Both the position numbers and the translations under genes were made by a program. The notes beneath the pieces are model-generated. The model saw only the letters and a list, made by a program, of their open reading frames with translations. It was not told where the DNA came from and did not search any database. 64,000 nt of DNA. It comes from Desmodus rotundus. Its lineage: Eukaryota > Chordata > Mammalia > Chiroptera > Phyllostomidae. The stretch lies in NCBI RefSeq assembly GCF_022682495.2, contig NC_071392.1, forward strand, positions 111,528,896 to 111,592,895, written 5' to 3'. This document shows positions 10,403 to 64,000 of this stretch, one piece after another (the first letter of the stretch is position 1; each line of letters begins with the position of its first letter).

Positions 10403-13054
10403 CTGAAAAAGAAAGCAGAGTTCACCAGAACTTGGGAAAGAATGCTTCATTTGCTGAGCATTCTTGACATGCCAGATATTAAATCAAACCCTTAATATAA
10501 TTATCTCCTTAATCCTTTACCACAACCCTGCATCAATTTTACAGATGAGAAAAAATGAAATCCAGAGAGAAGAGGATTTCTGTGTTTTATTTTAATGAGC
10601 AAGAACACTCACTTCACAGCTGGAAAGACACCAAAGACAAGTGACATGTTCAAGGTCACGCAAGGACATACAAAGTCACACAAATTAGTACCCTGCCTTC
10701 CAGGCCAGTGTACTTCCCAGTGTCCACCCAGGATCTGCTCTTGGATCTCTCTCTCACAATGGAGGATGAAAGTAGAGAAAGCCGGAATGGTCCACTCTAA
10801 ACTATAACTCTGCCCAAAACCTACTGCTAGGGAGTCCCAGAAGAACTGAGGAGGATGACTGAATCAAGCACACACCCAGTTTCCCATAAACCTCAGGGAA
10901 AGCCCACAAGTGGACAGAGGTGGAAAGCGGTGCCCAGCATCCAAAATTCACAATAGACTTGGGAAGTGTAGAGCTTTGTAAGCACAGACCTCCCCTCCTC
11001 CTTTTACACACAAAAACCTAAAGTCCAAGGAGTGAAACGACTCCCCAAAGGGCCCACAGTCAGTGGCAACTCTGGACCACTCGCCCAGAATGGATTTGGG
11101 TGGCGCGGCTGGCCTAAGATCAATATTTAGAAGAGAAAGAGCTCAGAACACTTGCTTTACCTACCTCTGAACTACCCAGCAAGACATTTTGTAAAAACTC
11201 TGTTTGGCAGACAGACACTGCCTCTGTGGTATTTATAAGAATGGTTCCAACATTAAGTTAATTTAAAACAAACAATTATCTGACCTTCTAGTCCCAAGAC
11301 ACCTACCTATTCAATTCAACAAGTAATCACTGGATGCCTGCACTGTGCCAGGACCTTTACCGGGCACTAATAAAACATCCACAGGGTTAGGCAGTCACTG
11401 CCCTTTAGGCACTTCCGATCTAGCCAGATGTACGAACACGACCCTACGTTTTCACCAACAGTTCTTAAGGACAGTTGCCTGTTTAGTTCTTTTTACTCTT
11501 TGTATTTTAAGCAAAGACAAAACAAAACAGTGAGGAAAGGAAGACCAACCCTTTTCCAAAAATGTTATGGGCATATTTTACTCTTAACCCGGACACACTA
11601 CAAATGACTCACTTTAAATCAGCGTTTATTTACAAACTTCAAGTCAAAATTTGTAATAGGTCAAGAAACAATTTAGAGAGGCTTAACCAGCATTAACTTT
11701 TTTAAATGAAAAGAACAGAATTTAAAAATTAGAGTGTATCAGGAGTGGAAAAGAGTTGTTCTCTGAAGCTTTGGGTTTATACACACTCTTGGCTGTGACA
11801 TAAAATGTATTTGTTATTGTGGGTCACGGTCAAAAAAAGTCTGAAAGCCACTGCTCTACATAATTTATATGATCATCTTCCTTTCCCAGCCCGGAATTCA
11901 GAAGGTCCTTAATAAACATTTGCTAGATGCACAGCCTATTGCATTTAGAATAATTGCTCATCATTTAGCCACTTTCCCTTGTGGCGTCTGTGTGCTCTTC
12001 CTTGATAATGACATTCCTTCAATCTAATTCCATCAGCCTGTAATTCCATTCATTATATCTTCAGCCGCTGGCACGTGGCCTGACAGCAGAGAAGATGCCC
12101 TGGATGCAGAAAGTCACATCCATCCACTTCTCTTCACCACCTCCTGAATCCACGCTACCATGTCTCTCACCCAGAGCACGCGCCCCTTCGATCCATTCTC
12201 CACCCGCAGCAGAAGCGACCTTTTCAAAATGCCAGTCTAAGCATATGGACACCCACACTTAATGCCATCTGAGTGGTTTCCCAGGTGGCTCTTGGAAAAC
12301 CAAAATTCTCACCATGGCCTACAAGGTAGGCATGGCCTGGTCCCTGCCTGTTTCATACTCTGCTCCCCAGCCAGCTCTCTGCTCCAGCCACATTGGCCAC
12401 TTCCAGACCCTCAAACGGGGGCTCCCGACTCGAAAACTCCTCCCTCTCCTCTTCCTCAAATCATTTTTCTGATCTCAGCTCAATATTCTCTCCTCAGTAA
12501 AGTTTCCTAGGTCAGGCCTCTTGTGATACACTCACGGCGCCTTACGCCTTTTCATTTCACTTACTAGGTCTGCAATTTTGTCTATATTTAACAGAGAGCT
12601 GTCACCTCCAACAGATTTGCCTATCTGTTCCTCCACCACATAACAGACACTTGACAAACAGTTACTTAATAAAAACATGATATCCACTTTGTAGCTGAGA
12701 AACAGGCTCCTTTCAGGGAGAGACCTTACCAGAAAAGTTGCAGAGAGTCGGACAGAACCAGGTCGGGAGCAGTCACGGTCTCCGGTCCCCAAGTTCTAAA
12801 GTTGGGAAAAAAGCGAAATTACCCCGGGTGTCACAGGAGGTACTGGGGACAGTACCTCTGGTGACGGTTTCTCGCGGCTAAAGGCCTTTGGAGACACCAG
12901 GGTCCTACCATCGGCCCACAGACCCCAGCGAAGCGCCCTACTTCAGGGCACTCCGCGACCCCAAGCCGGGAAGCCGGGTGGCCTGGCTACCCAGCTACAG
13001 AGGAGTTAAACAGAGAAACAGAGGAATTAAAACAGGCCAGCAGGCCGCACTCAC
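10403..13054 (-). other. AAR2 intron 1 (2.65 kb)
   Basis: No coding sequence recognised. An L2-derived stretch is likely at 12,255-12,560. Shorter old interspersed remnants lie at 10,460-10,640 (MIR-like, minus) and 11,300-11,420. CpG density rises towards 13,054. Confidence 0.6.
12255..12560 (+). repeat. L2 LINE fragment
   Basis: CCATGGCCTACAAGGTAGGC, TGGCCTGGTCCCTGCCTGTT and CCAGCCACATTGGCCACTTC follow L2 3' order. Confidence 0.65.
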
Positions 13055-13110
13055 CCACTCCGGCACCGCGGAAGCGCGCCGGAAGTTTTACGGCGTTGGC
13101 GCCCGACAGG
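13055..13110 (-). other. AAR2: AAR2 exon 1, 5' UTR (approximate 5' end)
   Basis: Non-coding first exon inferred from a strong donor, GTGAGTGCGG, on the minus strand. The exonic side (GTGCCGGAGTGG) begins at 13,055. It sits in a CpG-rich stretch 2.65 kb upstream of the acceptor of the ATG-bearing exon. The transcription start is not known; the upper coordinate is a guess placed just past the ETS motif. Confidence 0.6.
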
Positions 13111-13190
13111 AGCTACAGAAAAAGAGGCCCGGCAGATCCCGCTGTCGCGGGAGAAGCAGTCCGCGACTGCAGGTTCCGCCCCATAAAACC
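13055..13190 (-). promoter_or_regulatory. CpG-rich TATA-less promoter of AAR2
   Basis: Dense CpG from about 12,830 to 13,190. On the gene strand there is a consensus ETS site ACTTCCGG (CCGGAAGT at 13,079-13,086), a second weaker GGAAG core at 13,069-13,073, and an Sp1-type GGGGCGG (13,176-13,182). No TATA box is apparent. This is the standard arrangement of a housekeeping promoter and suits a core splicing factor. Confidence 0.7.
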
Positions 13191-13290
13191 GTTTGCTTTT
13201 AGTTTCTCGTTTTAGTTCCTGAACCGTGGGTAAAAACTTTTGTCAAACTGTGTATTTTATGTTGCGTTCCACAAACACATCCACCAGCCA

Positions 13291-13512
13291 TGGTCCTTTG
13301 GTTGGAGCATCATGCTCATTTGATGATGCTCCATCATCAATGATGAGGATGCTCCATCATCCTCAATGAGCAGCCATGCTCATTTGGTTGGAGCATCATC
13401 CATAGACCCAAAGGTCAGGGGTTCAGTTCTGTCAGGACACTGGGTTCGATCCCTGGTCGGGGCACATATGAGAAGGCAACCAAATGAGCCACACAGGCCA
13501 GGGCCAGCCATA
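13291..13512. repeat. Rearranged SINE fragments with inverted repeats
   Basis: Pieces of a tRNA-type SINE are juxtaposed in both orientations. The TTGGTTGGAGCATCAT head occurs twice in plus sense. A B-box-like GGTTCGATCCCTGG (13,443-13,456) follows, then an inverted head (GAGCCACACAGGCCAGGG) at about 13,486-13,503. A perfect 11-bp inverted repeat (13,303-13,313 and 13,323-13,333) has a 9-nt loop. Confidence 0.7.
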
Positions 13513-14716
13513 GGCCTTTGGTCTCAATCAGTCATGGTCACTGAAGCTGGGGTCAAGGTCATGGCTGCTTAGTAGCCCCTGCCAGATGCTCCAGTCATGG
13601 TCCTGGTCAGCCTATGTCTACCTGAGTGACAGGGTCACAGCTAGCCCATTATCTCCCCATCTTACCTTCAAACCACACTCAGGCCTAAGAGAGAGCCTCA
13701 GAAACCCAGCTCCCATCCCAGAGAGAACCAGTCTTAGTAGCAGTAGTCACCACCCCGGACTCTGCAGTCATAGCCACCTAGTGTTCCCCTGCAGCACAGG
13801 TCTAGTCTGATATCTCAGTCAGGCTGTAACTGTTCCCTGAGGAGGGGCACCTGCCTGTCTTGTTTCCTACTGTTTCCCTGGAACCCAGCACAAAGCCAGG
13901 CACAAAGGCTCAGCTCAGTACAGGTACAATATTCTGCATTTAACTGATGACAGTAATTTGGTATTAATAAATGGCTTCTATCTGGGGGCCTAGCCCTGTG
14001 CTGGGTGGTTGTACTAGTAAGGGCCCAACCAAGGAAGGATAGCCAATTGGATATATATATATTGAGAGTTACTGCAAGGAATTGGCTTATGTGATTGTGA
14101 GGGCTGGCTAGATTAAGTCCAAAATCCCCAGGGCAGGCTATTCATATATGATTTCTAAACCTTACATTACCCTAGAAAGAATATTCTAGCACCCCCAACT
14201 TACAGAAAAGAAAACTGAGGCTCAGAGAGGATACACACAATCAGAGAGTGGCAGGGCAAGGATGCAAACCAAGGTCTGATGGGCTGTTCTTGTCCCTGTG
14301 CTGCTTGCTGCTCCGTAGCTTGTCTGTCACATTTCCTCAGTGACACTGGACACGCCAATCTGTCTCAGTCAAAATTCATCTCTTAGTGATTACAGACTAG
14401 ACTGGGCCCTGCAGTCGTGGTTAGTCACAGCGAGTTGCTGCAGGATTAACCAGAAATGGCCTCCATCAGTCACAGTCATGCATGTCAGTCTCAGCCTGTC
14501 CTGTCCATTCCATTTCCTGCATGAAGAAGCTCAGCTCCCTCCTTGTCCCTCCCTATTCCCAGCCTTAGGGGCTGAGCTCTGGTGTCTGGTCTCAGAGCTT
14601 CCTGTTCCAGGCAAGCTCACCATCTTCTCAGAGATGCCAGGGCACTGAATTATGGGCACAGAAGCTGGGCATGGTGGTCCAGGAATGCCATCTGTGAGTC
14701 ACATGTCCATCTGCAT

Positions 14717-14903
14717 CAGGTTTCTCTACCTTGGTACTATTGCCATTTGGGGACTGTGCATTGTAGGATGTTCGGCAGCAGCCCTGGCCCCCACCCACTA
14801 GACGCCAATAGCACTTCTCTGTTGCAACAACCAAAAATGTCTCCAGACATTGCTAAATATTCTCTGGGGGGCAGAATAACTCCCCCTGTGTTGAGAACCA
14901 CTG
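14717..14903 (+). mobile_element. MER5A-type hAT remnant
   Basis: CAGGTTTCTCTACCTTGGTA at one end, GCATTGTAGGATGTTCGGCA and ACCAAAAATGTCTCCAGACA inside, and GTTGAGAACCACTG at the other end; this is close to the MER5A consensus I recall. Confidence 0.88.
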
Positions 14904-15373
14904 ACAGAGATGAAACAACCTCAGGTTATTTCCAAGCAGCACAGAGGCTGGCCCTGTATTTATGGGAGACAAAGACACAGATCCAGGGTCTGTGGAGACC
15001 CAATGTTTGCAAACCGAGTCCTACTGCAGAATGCCAAGGGCGACAGATGGCTACAGGAGAATTCAAGAGAGGAGTCACAAAGCTCCTGGAAGCAATTGCC
15101 TCTGGCAATAGACAGGAAGAGGGTTGAGTCTGCTTTTTACTGCATAGCACTTTGCACAATTTAATGAATTATCTCTAAAAACAAAAGAAATAATATTAGT
15201 GTTTGAAATTATAGGGAAGTGTTCAGGATGTAAGTTTCAAAAAGTATTTAGAATGGTATGTACAAGGTAACTTCAATTTTGGAAAAATACATGTACATGG
15301 AAAGTCTGAAAGAAAATGCCCCTAATTATTAGCAGTGGTTCTCGCTTGCGAGATTTTGGGCAATAAAGAAAGG

Positions 15374-15551
15374 TCTGGCCCTGGCTAGTGTGGCTCAGTG
15401 GATTAGGCACTGGCCTGTGGACCAAAAGGTTGCTGGTTCTATTCCCAGTCAGGGCACATGCCTGGGTTGTGAGCCAGGTCCCCAGATCAATGTTTCTCTC
15501 CCTCCTTTCCTCTCTCTCTAAAAATAACAAATAAATAAAATACTTACAAAA
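15374..15551 (+). mobile_element. Ves-type bat SINE
   Basis: tRNA-derived SINE with the GCCCTGGCTAGTGTGGCTCA head, a GGTTCTATTCCC B box, the GTCAGGGCACATGCC segment, a pyrimidine-rich 3' part and an A-rich tail. It is flanked by a 9-bp direct repeat AAAGAAAGG (15,365-15,373 and 15,552-15,560), so it is a complete insertion. Confidence 0.93.
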
Positions 15552-16024
15552 AAAGAAAGGCGATCTGGCATAAGTCAGTTAGTAGAATAAAAAGGAAAGT
15601 GCTGGTGCCTGTGCTTCAGGTAGTCCAAGCGGCAAGTTTAAGTTTTACATGGATTATGGGTTTTTCATTTTAATATTTTTGCATTTATTTTTATGAAGAC
15701 CTCCTTTCTTTGGCAAATGACACTAGTTTTTCCATTTGCAGAAGTAATATAGTTTCCTTTTTAAATAAACTTGGTTTTTTAGAGTAAAGTTTTAAAAAGT
15801 GACGACAAGTCAATAATGAGACAGGAGGTATGCAGGGGGCTATGGCAACGTACGTGAAGGTGGTGGGCAGAGGCTGAAGCTGGGGGTTGCCATCTACATT
15901 ATCCGCTAGGCACCGGCGCAGGGGACCTGCGGGAAGAGACCCAGATGGAGGTGCTCTTCTGTCAGGGAGGGAAGCTGGGATCACTCTGTCCCTCCACACA
16001 CCAAGCCCCTCCGTGTCCTGGGAC

Positions 16025-16375
16025 CCACACACTTATGCCTGCTGCCTAGAATGCTTTGACCCAAGTTCTTCACCTTACTGGGTATTTCTCTTCATTCAGC
16101 GCAAAAATAACCTCCCCAGGGAGGCCGTAACTGGCCACCCTATTTAAGGTGGTCTCCTTCAGTGATCATCCCCGTCCCCTCTGTGCATGTCCTTCCTGGT
16201 GTTGGTCACTCGGAATCACCTCTCATAACTGCTTGCCTGTTTTGTTGTCTGTTTCTCCTGCTAGCCTGTGAATGCCTGGATGGCAGGGATTTTGTCTTAC
16301 TTGTTGTCGTACCTCCAAAGCCTAATGCAAGACCTGGACCACATTCAGAGCTGCAAATATTTGTTGAATGAAACT
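16025..16375 (+). repeat. L2 LINE 3' fragment
   Basis: CCTAGAATGCTTTGACCCAA, CTCCCCAGGGAGGCCGTAAC, GTGAATGCCTGGATGGCAGG and AATATTTGTTGAATGAA, the typical L2 3' end. Confidence 0.8.
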
Positions 16376-16451
16376 GTACTAGGTTGGGATCTCCCCACTC
16401 CAGTTTTAGCCTTTCTCACAATGCCACTTGTACTGGTAGTCAAGGAGGGTT

Positions 16452-16503
16452 GGGAGAGAGAGGGAGAGGTAAAGGTAGAGGTAGAGGTGGGGAGAGGGAG
16501 AGG

Positions 16504-16542
<39 letters not shown>

Positions 16543-16557
16543 GGAGAGAGCGGGAGA
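16452..16557. repeat. Polypurine GA tract
   Basis: About 100 bp almost purely purine on the plus strand (GAGAGA with GGTAGA interruptions), hence CT-rich on the gene strand. It lies just beyond the EPB41L1 poly(A) signals. Confidence 0.93.
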
Positions 16558-16574
16558 CGCACCAAGGCAGTTTG

Positions 16575-19500
16575 TGGTTCAGCATCAAACACATTTATTT
16601 CACTTTTATTGAGTATACAAGAACAGAGAGCACACGCATACAGCACGGAGCACTGAGGTGGGGAAGCGTGGGGACCAGAGAGGAGAGAGGGGTGTGAGTA
16701 AAAAGGAACAGGACAGCATTGCATTGGTTGGTAAGGTGCTTTGGGAAAAAAAAAAAAATTGAGTGATGTTGCTCATGCAATTTCAGGCCAGTCTTGGAAT
16801 GTGCTTGCTGGATTCAAAGACTGAAACAGGTCCTGGCACTTCCTGTACCCTCAGATGGAAACGATCCCGAGAAACAAAACAAAACAAAAATCTGTAGGAT
16901 GGGAGAGCAGAAAAAGACCTTGGAGAGCATCTGGTTTATCCTCATCATTTTACAAGTTTGGAAACTGAGGCCCCAAAGAGGGCACAGGCCTAGCTCAATG
17001 TCACACGGTGAGTTAGGCGCTGAGCCGGGATGGCCACCCAGCACTCCTGGCTGCCCTCTGGGGCATCTTTCACTATGCTACATGGTCTCTTGGGTGGACA
17101 GGCAGCACAGAACGAACGAGAAACATAAAAAAGAAAAAAGGAAAAGTAGGTTGAAGACAGACAAGACAAACGTCTATATTCTCTATGAAGAGGAGGATGG
17201 GGAGGGAACAGTGCCCTAGATTTTAGCTTTGCAGCTCCCCTCCTCCCTGGTGGCACCGCTTGCCTGTCTCTGGAAGGAAGGAAGGTCAGAGCATGTATGG
17301 GACAGAAATCTCCACAAACCCTGGCTGGCCCATGAGCTAAGCCTGGTCACTTCATCCCTGCACTGAAGCCACACACCTGGGGTCTGTGGGCAGGTGGAGG
17401 ACCCAGAAAAAGTATTTTCCCTCTGAAGTATGTTCAGAATGCCTGGTTCCCACAGAGATGGGGTGCCTGAGCCAAATTCTGGGTGGCCCAGAGAGGGCGG
17501 AGCCAGTCTAGCTCTTAGCCCAGAAAGAGTGGGAGTTCTCGGGTTGAGAAGTGTGAAAAGGAGGTTCTGCACTTCTTTGACCAGGAGTGTGAAGAGAACC
17601 TGGTGCGTGAAAAGTATGCTGTCACACATGGGGAGCTGGAGTGGACCACTGGCCTGTTCCGGGGATGTGTGGCTGACTCTGCCCTCTGATACCCAAGTTC
17701 AGGGCTCCCTGCCCTCTCTCCAACCCGTTTTTGTCCACAGAGGAAAACCACTGTGGTTTCTTGTTCTGCCTCAGGTCAGCACCAACTAAGGAGCTAAACA
17801 TATGTGTCCTTGGAGTAACTGATCAGCAAGCCTGGGCCCTCTCTGGGCAATGTTCAATAACTGGAGAGAATGTGGAAATGCTCTCCGAAGGGCCAGCCAT
17901 GGCTAGAAATGTAAGGCTGGCCCAGGGGGCTTCCCCGGTGCCTCCATGTCCTCCCCTCCCCCCACTCTCTCTGTCAGTCCAAGAATAGTACCTGGCACAA
18001 GTAGGTACTCAATATATATATTCACTGAATGAATTTATCAACTATTTTAGGTGCCAGACTGTGGAGATGAGATGGGACCGAGAAATTCAAGTGCAGTAGA
18101 GGGGCGGACACACTCCCTCAGAAGGGGACTCACTGAGCTCAGGGAAGCTGCTTGTGGCGGGAGTGGCTGGGGAAGTCCCTGTGTGCCTCAGGTCCACGCC
18201 AGGCTTTTGATGGGATTTCTCCAAGGGCATCTGTGGTCTTCAGGCAATTTCTGGGGCTCCGAGGGCAAAGGCTCAGCGCTCGGCCTCCAAAGCCAGGGTC
18301 TTATGCGCAGATGGGGACTTTGGGCAGCACCACCTTTCATCCTCAGCTTGTTCTGGGGCAGGCGAAGCCTTCGGGAATGTACTTTTGACCTATCAGGGCC
18401 TACCCTGGGTTCATGGTCTCTATCATGGCTGCTGTGGCCCAGGAAGAAGAGAATGATTCCGACAGAATACAGGAGTGGTAAAGGAAAATGCTGAGCTAGG
18501 GGGGGCAGGGTTCAGCCAGCCAGATTAAAGCCACCATCCTCTGCAACGGCTAGGGGGTGTCACCTCCCTTAGGATGGGAGTTAGCTGTCACGATTCAGTC
18601 AGGGAAAGGCAAGACATGTGGCAAAATAAAATGGAGGACTGAGGCCAGCCCACTAGGGAGGTGGGGGGACTGAGCCAGGGGGTCTGCAGCAAAATCCTAA
18701 CTCGACCCCACAGCTGAGCACAGACCAGACCCTGGGCCACTGCCCAGGAAGAAGGCATCTCGGACTACACCTGTGTTGCTTCCTTCTTGCCAAACCCCGG
18801 CCTCTCCATTTGGGGACCCCTCCCCTCCCCACCAATCAACCAATGACAAACATCACACACTGTATTACTACACTGAACCATCGTCTCCTACTGTGAGCAG
18901 CCCACAGCCAGAGTCCGGGTCTCCTCGGCTGGGCCGGTTCAGTGAGATCTAGGAACCTTGGGATACATCAATCACAGTCAGATAATTATAATTTTAAAAT
19001 GTCAGCTTCATACTTACCAGCACTGTTTATTTTAATATTTGTTTCCCATTATATGTAATATACATAACTTAAAAGCACATCCATACAAATCTCCTACAAG
19101 CTGCACCTTCATAATGAGAACCCATAAACATACAATGTCTACTTCCCTTCCTGTGGCTTGGTTTTCTGTTCTTGCTTTCTTTTCCTTTTCCTTGTTTCAA
19201 ATGAGAGTCATCTGCAGTGGCCCTCAGCAGGACCAGGACACAGACAGTGAGGGGGACAGGGTTGGGAGAGAAGGAGGAGGGAGCCGAGACAGAAAATGAC
19301 GACAAGACTCGTGAGGGGGAGAGGAGGCAGAAGAAAGGAAGGTGGATTTTGCAGCCCAGTGTCGAGACCCATGAAGGAATGACCCAGTGTTCCTCCTCCT
19401 CCTCCTTTCCACGCGGGGAATTTTCTTTCTCTCTCTGAAAATGCTTGACGGTGCGTGTCTTGCTGCTGCGACTTATCTTGCTTTGCTGCAAAAGGGTTTT

Positions 19501-19987
19501 CCTTTGCACTTGCGTGGGCAACAGGCGCTGCAGAACAAATGGAATGTTCGTCTACTAGATGTGACGTGCAGGTCACACTGCACCTCTGCGGTCACTGTGG
19601 TCTGGCTTGCTTGTGTTGTCCCACAGGGCTTCAAGGGGACAGCAAGGGATTACTGGCATTATAATTTTTTTTCCCTGAAAAATCCCACCAATTCTTCAAT
19701 TTGTCTGCAAAGGAAATGTAGGTGTCAGATGTTGGTTGTTGCAGTTGGCCAGCGGCGCGGCCAGCCCCCAGAAGCAGTGCAAGGACGCAGTGTTTCCTGT
19801 ATATATATCTATATCTATATATATCTATATATATATTTATATGCTTTTCCTTTTCCAGTCTCTCATCAGTGACAGTACGTCGCAGCTGGGACGTCAGTGT
19901 TGAGTCGGAGAATCCAGAACGAAGGCCCCTTCTTAATGGTTCTCTGGCTTGGGTTGGACCAGAAACGCCAGCATCTCTTCACAGAGG

Positions 19988-19996
<9 letters not shown>
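16575..19996 (-). CDS. EPB41L1: EPB41L1 terminal exon: stop codon and 3.4-kb 3' UTR
   Basis: After the acceptor TGGCCACAG the exon reads GAATCCTGA, giving Glu, Ser and stop (19,988-19,996). This completes the C-terminal KKPQES of 4.1N. Everything below 19,988 is 3' UTR, running about 3.4 kb to two AATAAA signals near 16,600; that length agrees with the long 3' UTR I recall for human EPB41L1. The UTR contains a TATATC-type microsatellite near its start (19,799-19,843) and no long open frame. The 3' boundary is inferred from the poly(A) signals, not seen directly. Confidence 0.88.
16594..16610 (-). terminator. Tandem polyadenylation signals of EPB41L1
   Basis: Two canonical AATAAA hexamers on the minus strand, at 16,605-16,610 and 16,594-16,599, just 11 bp apart. 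They lie at the expected distance from the stop codon. Cleavage would fall about 10-30 nt further along the gene strand, around 16,570-16,585. A long CT tract on the gene strand follows within 30 bp of that. Confidence 0.75.
19799..19843. repeat. TATATC-type microsatellite
   Basis: TATATATATCTATATCTATA and similar units over about 45 bp, within the EPB41L1 3' UTR about 150 bp past the stop codon. Confidence 0.9.
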
Positions 19997-63891
<43,895 letters not shown>

Positions 63892-64000
63892 CTGCAAGAA
63901 GAAGATGTGGCAGAGATCAGAGAGGCCCTATGACACCAGTGGGTGGCCCAGATGAACCATCCTATCAGCAATTTTCAAAGTCTTCTCCTGTCTATAATCT

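Larger units (their letters stand above)
13191..16574. other. Intergenic region between EPB41L1 3' end and AAR2 promoter
   Basis: About 3.4 kb separating the two co-directional genes. It is mostly repeats: a rearranged SINE cluster with hairpins (13,291-13,512), a MER5A remnant (14,717-14,903), a Ves SINE with target duplication (15,374-15,551), an L2 (16,025-16,375) and a purine tract (16,452-16,557). A MIR-like tail occurs at 14,170-14,310. No gene recognised. Confidence 0.7.

Noticed and set aside
16268..16724. Overlapping frames with Arg/Glu or Ser/Leu repeats
   Set aside because: They are translations of the GA microsatellite in six frames.

Overview
The window is vertebrate nuclear DNA from a bat. 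Two kinds of evidence say so: coding exons that translate to recognisably mammalian proteins, and several copies of the Ves-type tRNA-derived SINE typical of bats, probably Yangochiroptera. There are no bacterial-style genes, CRISPR arrays or prophage. Both genes lie on the minus strand, so transcription runs from high to low coordinates. The gene order, EPB41L1 upstream of AAR2 in the same orientation, is the one I recall from human 20q11.23.

Layout from high to low coordinates. Positions 63,891 to 19,988 hold 17 constitutive-looking coding exons of EPB41L1 (band 4.1-like protein 1, 4.1N) plus one giant optional exon. They run from the FERM F2 lobe to the stop codon, and the gene's 5' part lies beyond the right edge. 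The exons encode in order the rest of F2, F3, the FERM-adjacent segment, the region equivalent to the spectrin-actin-binding domain, a variable acidic and serine-rich linker, and the C-terminal domain. Every junction keeps the reading frame, and the 715 full codons account for the protein from about residue 166 to the end. The last exon has only two amino-acid codons and a stop, then about 3.4 kb of 3' UTR ending at two close AATAAA signals near 16,600.

About 3.4 kb of intergenic repeats follows, then the CpG-rich, TATA-less promoter of AAR2 (about 13,055 to 13,190). AAR2 is the U5 snRNP assembly factor. Its non-coding first exon ends at a strong donor at 13,055. The main coding exon is 9,594 to 10,402 and the next is 6,173 to 6,402. 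The last coding exon, about 55 residues, was not seen and should lie beyond the left edge.

The most interesting coding observation is a 1,977-bp, 659-codon open exon (39,476 to 41,452) inside EPB41L1. It has plausible splice sites and phase 0 at both ends, so including it would nearly double the protein. The rest is intron and intergenic sequence containing Ves and other tRNA-type SINEs, MIR, L2 and L1 remnants, hAT and Tigger DNA transposons, a MaLR LTR, a probable solo LTR, an unnamed terminal-inverted-repeat element and several microsatellites. Repeat boundaries and family names are from memory of consensus sequences and are approximate. Splice sites are inferred from GT/AG signals plus reading frame and protein similarity. 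EPB41L1 residue numbers assume a protein of about 880 residues.
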